DNA of 64,000 nt from Galeopsis tetrahit (lineage: Eukaryota > Streptophyta > Magnoliopsida > Lamiales > Lamiaceae). The stretch is from NCBI GenBank assembly GCA_963675135.1, contig OY776123.1, positions 2,606,501 to 2,670,500 on the forward strand, read 5' to 3'. Shown here piece after piece: positions 55,663-64,000 of this stretch; position 1 is the stretch's first letter; the number at the start of each line of letters is the position of its first letter. Under the pieces are notes generated by a model that saw only the letters and a list, made by a program, of their open reading frames with translations, had not been told where the DNA came from and searched no databases. The position numbers and the translations under genes are program-made.

Positions 55663-56030
55663 TACAAGTAATGTCAATAAAATTAAAATCTTGTAATAAT
55701 CACACAAGTGGCGATGGTGATCACTTAATAATATTTATTAATGTCGTTAATACGGAGTAATATATAAATGAGCAAATATTCACTAAAAAAATATTTCTCA
55801 AATCACAATTTGTGATGAATTTGAATGAGCAAAAAGTGACTGCAGCTTTGATGGTCATCTCAAATTTTGCAACACGTAATGATTGACAAATTTTCTATGG
55901 GTTGAATCAAGCTCAAACTAAAAATTTCTCATATGGTTAATAAATATTATTAAGTGATCACCATCGTCACTTGTTTCTGTTCTAACTTGTGATTATTACA
56001 AGATTTTAATTTTATTGAGATTACTGAATA
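55663..56030. repeat. imperfect long inverted repeat
   Basis: The left arm (about 55663-55745, with ATGGTGATCACTTAATAATA) is complementary to the right arm (about 55937-56030, with TATTATTAAGTGATCACCAT), both also sharing CAATAAAATTAAAATCTTGT in paired sense. The arms are about 85-95 bp and the loop about 190 bp. Probably a MITE remnant; a hairpin transcript is possible. Confidence 0.7.
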
Positions 56031-57394
56031 TAAAAGATTTTATTCTTATTCACGTAAATATAATTTAATATATACTATAATAAATGATAAGGAAAGATTG
56101 TATTCCTATTTTTATGAAAAATATACCATATAAATATATAGTCTAAAATCAAATAATATAATGATGTGGCAGCCACGTAAGCGGTGGACACAAAACTGTA
56201 ATATAATAATATCTTTCCTTGAATCTTGTATTTTTTATTAAAATTATATAAAAAAAAATGGGTATAACACTATCAACTCAATCTAATACACAAAATACAT
56301 GATTAAACTCTATCTAAGTTGAACGGATCCAAATTTAAAAGATTGAAAGGCTCTAGATCTACTGCCATTTGAGTTAACTAGAAGTTTCTCTTATATTTTT
56401 TTAGACAAACATGTCGTTTAGATTTTCATATAGGAGCCCCTACTTTCTCAGTTCAATTTTTTAAGAGTAGTTTATAGTATACCGCTGGAAATTGCGAGTT
56501 AAAGGCTCATAAAGCTGTGACTTGGTCAAAAATGCTACTACTTCTTCTTTTTCTTTTTTGGTTTTCATTTTTTTGACTAGTCTTTATCCAACTTTCCTGG
56601 CGTTGTGGGTTCTCCAATAAATAAACCACCATGAATGAATGATGCACACTCCACTCAACCAAACTTCAACAAAAGTAAACTCAATCACTTTCATATATTG
56701 CAAATTTCCTGTTTCTACATTACATCAACCTCTCAAGTACTCCATTAGTCAAGCTTATGCCACTCAACAACCATTCAAACTTAAACCTACAAACAATCAA
56801 CCTAAAACATATGTTCCAATGTCAGTTTATCACTGCAATATATGAGAAATACGAACGACGATCGGTTAATGACTCGGAGAAAGTACGAGGACAATGAGAG
56901 CTACAATGTTTTCCAATGATACAAGAACAATTCAAGAATATCTGAATAAAACTTAACACTAGTATTCAGTGCAGAACTACAAGCCACTGCAAAAATCTCC
57001 AGCACAAATATCCCATGTATTTCAAACTGAACATTTGTCTTTCAGCTGTGAATAAAAGCAAACAGTGGATACAGTTAAGCAGTACAAATGGATCCACAAA
57101 AGCATCTCAGAGTACTGAAACACTGTTTGCTTTATACAAGGATGAAATCTACACACCAAACACCAAGAAAATGATGAAGGCAACATTTTCACAACTAAAT
57201 TATCACTACCCTGCACAATAACAGATACATAACACAATTGCCTATTTGCCTGAAACTCGGTATCATATAAAAAATCTTGGTGTGAATAAGTTTAGGATAC
57301 AACAATGGCGTGCAGATACAATAACACAAGTTCAAACACAGATTGCAGCCACTATTGGTTGAATACAAACAACAACACAGACCCTTTTCAATTT

Positions 57395-59017
57395 TCATAA
57401 GCTATCATTCGAATTACCATTACCGTTACCATTTGATATCCTTCTAAAAGCACATGCCACCAGAGTCCTCCCAGCAAAGAAGCTAAATCTTGACTTGCTC
57501 ACCAGTCTACCTCCATTACTAGTTGATGGAGTATCAATATCAGCACCAACAGTTCCAACACGAGCAGCTGTTGTTCCACTAACTATTGGGGGGAACTCGA
57601 CTCCATATTCGGGTGCTCCATTATCACATGTGCTCCCATCCATGGCCTCTTGTTCTATCTCATCTGCATCCAAGTTCACAGTCAGCGTTGATCTCCTTGC
57701 CCTCAGCCAATCTGCAACATCACCTGTTACTCCTCTGCACTTCTTAACCTTAATCTTCACCAAATTAGGACATCCAAAAGCAAATGCTTCGATCCCACTA
57801 TCCGTTACTCTACATCCCTTAATGCAAAGTTTCTTCAACGCCATACACTTAGCTGCAATACAAGAAATCTCTGGATCTCCAATGGTTTCACTCCCACAAA
57901 GCGCTAATCTTTCCAACTTTTGACAATTTAAGGCCATTGCCATCAAACTCACAGAACTAGGGTTCACCCCTATGAGCACCAACTCAACAAGATTCACACT
58001 GTTCTTTGCAATGGCAATCAATCCCTCGTCACCTATCCTGTTAGTTCTCCACCCATCAATATGGATCTTCCTTAGAAGCTTACAATTTTCAGCAATGGCC
58101 AAAATTCCATCGTTTGAGCAATCAGGAGCCTTCACCAAGTGAAAGATTTCCAAATCCAAGCACTTGGAAACTGCTATTAATCCCACATCACTCACTTGCA
58201 ACCTCTCCAAATGAACCTCTGTTAAACAGCTGTTCTTACTAGTGATGCTCTCTAACAACCTATCCCAATCACCCAAACACCTCAGAATTTTAATAGTCTT
58301 CAAATTTTTGGATCCAACAATCAAGGGCCCAAAGCACTGGCCATTATACAGCTCCTTAAGAGTAATCGACTTGAGTGATGAGGCCGCCATACCAGGACCA
58401 ATCGTCTCCGCAGCAAAACCATCGTTAATTCCGCGTAAACGCTTAACAGAAAGCTCCTCAAGCGAAGAGCAATTATCCAAAAGAGCATTCATACCCTTAG
58501 CTCCAAACATACACGACCCACACGAAAATTTACGCAAGGATTTGCAATTAGCAGCTAAAGCCAACATACCTACATCAGTGACTTCGCGGCATCCCCGGAG
58601 CTTCAACCGAGTTAAATTGCAGCATCGGAGGGAGATCAAGGTCAAAGCGTCGTCGTTTATGCTAACAGACTTACGGTCACATCGAAGGGCGAGTTTGGTG
58701 ACCGAGTCGAACCGGGTGAAAAGTGAGGGGATGTGAGGAACCACCTCCGCAGATGCGTTGATGGCGATTCGGTGGCGGCTCTGGCCATCGACGGCGAGCC
58801 AGCGGCGGCAGACCAAGGAGCAGCGCTTCCTGTCGGCGGCGGTGAGTGATTGGAAAACGAGAGCCAAGCATTCGTCGGGGATCTCGGAGGAGTAGTCGAG
58901 GTGTTGATCGATGCAAAGTCCGTCGAGATGGCGGTGGTGGAGGCCGAGATTGGGATCGGAAAAACGGTTGGAAGCGCCACCGGGAGAATAGCCATGGGTG
59001 GAGTTAGCTTGCCCCAT
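57395..59017 (-). CDS. VFB: VFB/SKIP2-type F-box leucine-rich-repeat protein
   Basis: Intronless, 540 residues. It starts MGQANSTHGYSPGGASN, the N-terminus usual for the VIER F-BOX PROTEINE/SKIP2 group (about 520-530 residues in Arabidopsis). The F-box lies at about 42-88 (SEIPDECLALVFQSLTAADR, CSLVCRRWLAVDGQSRHRI). About twelve leucine-rich repeats follow (100-450), recognisable by CCNLTRLKLRGCREVTDVGM and VSDVGLIAVSKCLDLE; then a VADWLRARRSTLTVNLD end piece and a Gly/Ser/Asn tail. These proteins join ASK1/SKP1 and cullin 1 as substrate receptors of SCF ubiquitin ligases, in cytosol and nucleus; loss in Arabidopsis affects growth and lateral roots. Which of VFB1-4/SKIP2 it matches is not decided. 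Confidence 0.95.
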   Translation of the reverse strand: MGQANSTHGYSPGGASNRFSDPNLGLHHRHLDGLCIDQHLDYSSEIPDECLALVFQSLTAADRKRCSLVCRRWLAVDGQSRHRIAINASAEVVPHIPSLFTRFDSVTKLALRCDRKSVSINDDALTLISLRCCNLTRLKLRGCREVTDVGMLALAANCKSLRKFSCGSCMFGAKGMNALLDNCSSLEELSVKRLRGINDGFAAETIGPGMAASSLKSITLKELYNGQCFGPLIVGSKNLKTIKILRCLGDWDRLLESITSKNSCLTEVHLERLQVSDVGLIAVSKCLDLEIFHLVKAPDCSNDGILAIAENCKLLRKIHIDGWRTNRIGDEGLIAIAKNSVNLVELVLIGVNPSSVSLMAMALNCQKLERLALCGSETIGDPEISCIAAKCMALKKLCIKGCRVTDSGIEAFAFGCPNLVKIKVKKCRGVTGDVADWLRARRSTLTVNLDADEIEQEAMDGSTCDNGAPEYGVEFPPIVSGTTAARVGTVGADIDTPSTSNGGRLVSKSRFSFFAGRTLVACAFRRISNGNGNGNSNDSL

Positions 59018-59028
59018 TTTGCAGCCTA

Positions 59029-59046
59029 GAGAGAGAGAGAGAGAGA
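59029..59046. repeat. (GA)n microsatellite in F-box gene leader
   Basis: About nine GA dinucleotides, 12-29 bases upstream of the start codon on the minus strand, where it reads (TC)n. CT-rich leaders are common in plant genes. Confidence 0.8.
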
Positions 59047-59272
59047 ATGGTAGCTTTTAAAACGGGGAAGTGGGATAAATGGGTTGGTTTGACCCGTTAA
59101 AAACGGGTTCCATGGGTTTTTTTTTTTCCCCACTTTTTACTAGATTTTAATTAAATGTATTTCTTAATTGACGTGAAACATTCTTAAAGACAATTTAAGT
59201 GGAGGAAAATTTGAATTTTTTTGAAGAAATAATGATTAATGAATAATGACACACTTTTATATTAAAGAAATA

Positions 59273-59534
59273 CTCCCTCAGTCCACGAAGAGTAGTCCCA
59301 TTTGACACATATTCTTTGTCCACCAAATGTAGTCCCATGCACTTTATGGAAACTATCACCCTTCAACTATCACTTAATTACTCAATTTGCCATCAACTTT
59401 ATTCCTAAACAATCACTTTATTCACAATGGACCCCACAATACCCTATAATACCCTTATTTTATCTACTTTATCTACCATTTTCTTAAAACTTGTGCCCCA
59501 TCCCCATGTCCCTACTTTTCATGAATGGAGGGAG
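59273..59534. mobile_element. Stowaway-type MITE
   Basis: TA-flanked, with ends CTCCCTCAGTCCACGAAGAG and TTTTCATGAATGGAGGGAG. The paired AGTAGTCCCAT phrases are typical of one Stowaway subfamily. It lies about 250 bp upstream of the F-box gene start. Confidence 0.8.
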
Positions 59535-59978
59535 TATTATATTTTTGGTAGTTAAGGTAAATCTAATTTGAGATTTGAGATGTGTATAATTCACATAAAG
59601 TTTGATAAAATGTCCATAGAATCAAATATTTTTAAAATGATTTTCTTAATGAAAAAGTATTACCATTCAAGGTGGGTTGCACTCTTGTGTATTACTAGTT
59701 ATATATGTAACTTATTTTTAATTAATATTACTATATAATATGTGTGAGTTAATATTATATTGTATTTGAACTAATATTATTTGTCATAATTTATGGATAG
59801 CATTCACCTATCTATTTAAAAAATTAGATCAAGTGGTACTAGTTACATACATATAACTGGTACACACAAGTATTTGTCTTTCGGGAATTAGTCTCATGGG
59901 TAACCGTTGCACGGTTGCACCCTACTACTAGACTCATGTGTACTATAGTGAAATGTGACACTAATTTTAGTTGATATT

Positions 59979-60255
59979 AGAGTTGTTATTCGAGTTGAAT
60001 CGAGTACTTGAAGTTCGAGTTCAGTTCGAGCTCTTATCAGGCCGAGTTCGGCTCGATTCGATAATATTGACGAGCTAAAAAACGAGTTCGGTTAACTCAT
60101 TAACAAGCCTAACGAGTTTATCAAACCGAGTCGAGCCTAATGATTTTTTTAAAAAAAAATCAGATATCGAATCTAACAAATCGAGCTCGAGCTCGACTCA
60201 TTTAACGAACGAGTCGAATCGAGTTTACGAGCAGCTTAGTTCGATTAACAACACT
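59979..60255. mobile_element. foldback MITE rich in GAGTCGAGC
   Basis: The ends AGAGTTGTTATTCGA and TCGATTAACAACACT are inverted repeats. The interior is dense in GAGTTCGAG, GCTCGAGCTCG and GAGTCGAATCGAG. Flanks share TTGATAT with one mismatch nearby, so the exact duplication is open; hAT is likely. Confidence 0.6.
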
Positions 60256-60389
60256 AATTGATATGTGTGTAAATTAATGTAACAAGTAGTATATCACAAA
60301 ATAGATTTTATTGTCTTATTCATTTAAATGACGTTAATTATGTTTATTTATACATACTACTAGTTTCAACCTAAACATGTAAACTAATA

Positions 60390-60626
60390 CTCCGTCCGTC
60401 TATAAGTTTCTCATTTTACCATTTTGGTTCGTCTGTCTATAAGCTTATCATACCTTTTTTGGTAATTTTTTTTTTTTTATTCTTATATTTTACTTTATAT
60501 GTATTTTTTATCTCTATGTCTCTCCTCCTATCAATCACATCACTTTGTACTGTATCTATTATTTAATCAATTTTCCTGATCTTTATATAAAAAAATAACG
60601 AGAAGTTTATAGGCGGACGGAGGAAT
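60390..60626. mobile_element. Stowaway-type MITE
   Basis: Left end CTCCGTCCGTCTATAAGTTT, right end AAGTTTATAGGCGGACGGAG, flanked by TA. Non-coding. Confidence 0.8.
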
Positions 60627-61670
60627 TATATATAATTAAAACAATGATCTACGAGTGCAAATGAATGATCCATCCAACCGATTGTGGATTAGGGGAAATA
60701 TGTGTTTTTTAAAATATAGACAAATGCAATTAACTATAAAAATATAAGATTTATAAACACAATGGATGATGATGAATTCTCAATCACGAAACGTGAGATG
60801 GTGTATGTGTTTGACTAAAGAGTTTAAAAAAGACTTGGGCGTAGAAAGGTTGTTTATTAAAAAAAAAAAAAAAGTGTACAAGACGGATCAGAGGTCACGT
60901 ACACTAATTAAACTCAAAATAATCGAAAGAGAAAAAATAATGAAAAATAAAAAACATCGCTTCATCATCCCGCATATTTGATAACAAAGTTCGTCTCATT
61001 GTCATTCTCTGTCGATGGATCGACAGTGAAGGCCTCGAAGGCGACTTGGGTGGTTTGGGAATAAGGTAAGATCGTTTCATCATTTGCGGCTCGACAAACT
61101 AGCTAGGACCCCGTCAATTAACATTGTTGGAAAATAAATTAGTCAATACTATCCACTGACTTGTATTATAGGTTAAACAACAGTGTGCAATTGATTATAT
61201 TTAAATTAAGATTTTTTTTATATGAGACAACGTAATAAATAATTAAATTGAATATATTTTATTTACCTGTTCACTCATTAATTAATTCAATTTGCAAATT
61301 TCGTTTTTTTATTTTCGTGCTGACTGTCTCAAGAAAGAGAGTTTGTGAACAATAATTTAATTTCACTAATTTTTTTTTTTTAAAAAAATTGCATGATGTA
61401 TTGTGGGGTTGGAGGCCGGCAGGACAAGAAAATTTTTGGATTATTTTATAGTGCTATTATTTGGTTCTCAAATAAAATAATAGATGTCATATTTGATCCA
61501 TGTATCCTATCTCCATTATTGTATTAAAATGCATACTATTCAAAACTGAATATATAAAGTTAAATTTCAAGTTACCCTAAAACACAAAAGACTATTTGTA
61601 AATGTTTAAAAATTTAAAATCATTCAAAATTCAAAGTAAACATAGTTGAAAGAATACGTAAGATGCTACT

Positions 61671-62721
61671 GAGAAAAATTCATTTTACTTCCTGTAAATT
61701 AGGCCTAATCCAATTAATATCCTTTAAGTTTTCACTTTTTCGATTAACGTCATTTTTGATCCAATTTACGTCCTTTTTGCCGGAAAATTTTCAAACTCAC
61801 CGGAATTTGAGGAATAAATTGGGATTCCGGCAAAATAGTCCAATTTACGTCCTTTAAGTTTGAAAATTAAAATTTAATAAATTAATTTTCTAAAAATATC
61901 ATTCGAAATTTTAAAATATTATTAAAAATCCGAAAATATCATTAAAATTAAAAACTATAAAATGTGTAAAATAAAATTTGAAATATTATTTAATTTTATA
62001 AAAATCTCATTAAAATTTATAAAATGTGTTAAATAAAAATAAAAAAATTTACAATTCAAAAAATATAAATGTTTAACTTAAAATTAAAAAATCTCATTAA
62101 AAATTCTAAAAATCTCTTTAATTTTTAAAAAATGTGTAGATTAAATATTAAAATTTCTAAAAAGCCAATAAGAATAATAAAAATTATTAAAAAATTCGGA
62201 CTCATCCGCCATTAAAGTTTTTCCCGAACTCCTATTTTTTTTTTTGTATTCCACGCCTTGATTGATTGTAGAACCGTGTCAAATTCATTTTAATGAGGTT
62301 TTTAGAATGGTATAATTTTTTATTTTATTTTAAACATTTTTAAAATTTTAATTTCTAGATTTTTTATATTTAGAATTTTATGTTTTTCTGAGATTTTTAG
62401 AAATTTTTTATTTTTAATTTACAAATTTTAGATTTTTTAATTTTTTTTAGAATTTTTTATTTTTATTTTACACAATTTATAAATTTTAGTGATATTTTTA
62501 ATTTTTTTCAGAATTTTTTAATTATTAATTTCTAATTTTCAAACTTAAAGGATGTAAGTTTGACTATTTGACCGGAATTCCAATTTTCCGGCGAAAAGGA
62601 TATAAATTGGACTTAAAAGGAGATAAATTGGACACCCTAGAACGTAAATTGAAAAAGTGAAAACTTAAAGGATATAAACTGGATTAGGTCTAATTTACAG
62701 GACGTAAAATGAAATTTTCTC
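61671..62721. mobile_element. foldback MULE-type element, 1.05 kb
   Basis: Exact 9-bp flanks GATGCTACT (61662-61670, 62722-62730). The ends GAGAAAAATTCATTTTACTT and the complement of ACGTAAAATGAAATTTTCTC match, and pairing continues for about 200 bp inward (TCCTGTAAATTAGGCCTAAT, TTTAAGTTTTCACTTTTTC, CAATTTACGTCC). The AT-rich centre holds short inverted AAATTTTA runs. No coding capacity. Confidence 0.9.
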
Positions 62722-62730
62722 GATGCTACT

Positions 62731-64000
62731 AGTAAGTAATAATATTGTTGCGTAGCACGTTATCTGTTAGTGTGTTATGCGTCTATGCCTGTAATATTAG
62801 AACCCCGTGAGTGGACGGTGAGATTGATCCTTCGAATTAGTCGGTCCTTGAATTGGATACTAAGACTTCAGAAAAGAAGAAATTGAGATACTTCGAATAC
62901 AAGGAAGAAATGTTTCACAACGTCCGTCAAACTTTTTCAAGCGAATCGAAAGATGGGTCTGCAAAGATAAACAATCCTGACATTTGATTCGTTGGGAATT
63001 GGACGAATTTTGACTGCAAAGAGGACGATTGCGAATTAATAAATCGTTCAAACTTAAATTCATGGTGTTGTAGTATACAAAGTGAGCAACTCGAGGTACC
63101 AAATTGACGGCTTCCAAACAACCTAATTTGATATACCATCCATCATTTCATAACTTGAGATACCAAACTGACCGTAATCCTTGCATTGAGTTACTTTCTA
63201 TGAACGTCTCTGACAATCTTGTACCAAACTAATTCGTGGTTGTCACGTTCTGGAAAATTTCCCAGTAATTTCATACAATAAACCCTAATATGAGTATTAT
63301 ATATATATATATTTCTTTACATTATTCTCAAAAATTAGTGTTTTATGCATGATGGTTGTGATAGTAAAGTTTGGAAGAGTCGTGGTGGTCCAAAATCTAG
63401 AACAAAATTATTGCTTCATGTCTTGCACTCCTATTTGACTCCTCCATAATTATTTCTGGTCACGGGTTTTACACATCTTCTTACCTATTCCCCAACCTAA
63501 AATTATTCTTCTTCCCGTTCAATTTTATTATGCTCACTTCTTTAAACACGAATTTTAATAAATATTGATTAGTTTATGTATAAAATAGATAAATTGAAAG
63601 TGTGATAGAATGTTGTGGGGTACATAAAATAGTGTAAATAGTAAATTTTCCAAATAATGAATGAGAATAATAAAATTGGACAATAAAAAAAAGTAGAAAT
63701 TATAAAATTGGACGGAGGGGTAGTTATTAATTAATTTGCACCCCTAAACAAAAACTAAAACAAAAATTAAATGCTTTCACAATTAGGTATAACAATCTTT
63801 CAATAATCTTGACGTATGAGTTATTTAGAATCTTGACTTAATCAATTTTCATGTCTTTAATGGATATTGTAAAGTTTGATTAGGACTTTTTAAACATATC
63901 CTTAATATACTACTTTTTGATTGTACAGTATGTGACTATCTTTGTGAAACGGGGACTACGTTATTATAGTAAGAACGATCAGTCAACTGAATAATTTGAT
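62731..64000. other. spacer to the window end
   Basis: An unannotated stretch at about 62800-63200 is less AT-rich than its surroundings and open on the minus strand for 85 codons, but no family is recognised and no splice structure is evident. A TA microsatellite lies near 63298-63312 and a lone GGACGGAGGGG Stowaway right end near 63710. No gene is supported. Confidence 0.5.

Larger units (their letters stand above)
54206..57394. other. spacer between the Sirevirus element and the F-box gene
   Basis: 54206-54517 and 55541-55570 continue the duplicated TDBD upstream flank and match 30020-30620, interrupted by a MULE-type element. An inverted repeat sits at 55663-56030. The part nearest the F-box gene (about 56900-57394) should include its 3' UTR. 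No further gene was seen. Confidence 0.6.
59018..61670. other. F-box gene promoter side and spacer
   Basis: A GA repeat (about 59029-59046) lies in the probable leader of the F-box gene just upstream of the ATG. Further up are two Stowaway MITEs and a GAGTTCGAGCTC-rich foldback (59979-60255). Phrases with TTGCACGGTTGCACCC near 59915 resemble MULE subterminal boxes. A moderately GC-rich piece near 61010-61110 is not recognised. No gene found. Confidence 0.6.

Noticed and set aside
57495..58995. Long plus-strand and alternative minus-strand frames over the F-box gene
   Set aside because: They are shadows of the 540-codon F-box-LRR gene, whose domain content is unmistakable.

Overview
The window is nuclear DNA of a flowering plant, almost certainly a eudicot. 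The genes have many small introns with GT..AG borders, the non-coding DNA is very AT-rich, and the transposons are typical plant families: Ty1/copia including a Sirevirus type, MULE, Stowaway, Tourist and hAT MITEs, and LINE remnants. An asterid such as a Lamiales species is only a guess. No bacterial, organellar or autonomous viral sequence was seen.

Layout. 1-797: 3' end of a DUF247 gene. 798-4290: spacer with a MULE-type MITE and a decayed LINE RNase H. 4290-13545 (+): a complete PTEN2-type phosphatase gene; twelve coding exons were placed by eye, giving 590 residues. 14187-18439 (-): a complete small-RNA-degrading nuclease (SDN) gene, twelve exons, 484 residues, converging on PTEN. 18440-28027: gene-free AT-rich DNA dominated by a nested giant inverted repeat at 21160-25906. 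28028-29129 (-): a compact four-exon gene with a Tify-binding-domain (TDBD)-like protein, 209 residues. About 30000-40850, resuming at 54206-55600: two further, degenerate tandem copies of the 5' half of that gene with their flanks. One is broken by a hAT MITE, a LINE fragment and a MULE; the other by a 3.6 kb copia element. 40855-54200: a 13.3 kb Sirevirus-like copia element with nearly identical LTRs, a target duplication and a large third ORF. 57395-59017 (-): an intronless VFB/SKIP2-type F-box-LRR gene. 59018-64000: spacer with Stowaway elements and a foldback MULE.

The host genes look like unrelated neighbours: phosphoinositide signalling (PTEN), small RNA turnover (SDN), a TDBD protein and an SCF substrate receptor (VFB). 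The main novelty is in the repeats. Several elements flanked by exact 9-bp duplications have related ends (about GGGTTGGTCT) and interiors built from AAAAGTG-containing repeats. One has grown into a 2.6 kb hairpin that sits inside another hairpin. The TDBD array offers a readable order of duplication, decay and insertion.

Exon coordinates and target duplications come from reading the sequence and checking reading frame across splice sites. Family names come from recognised motifs, without database searches.
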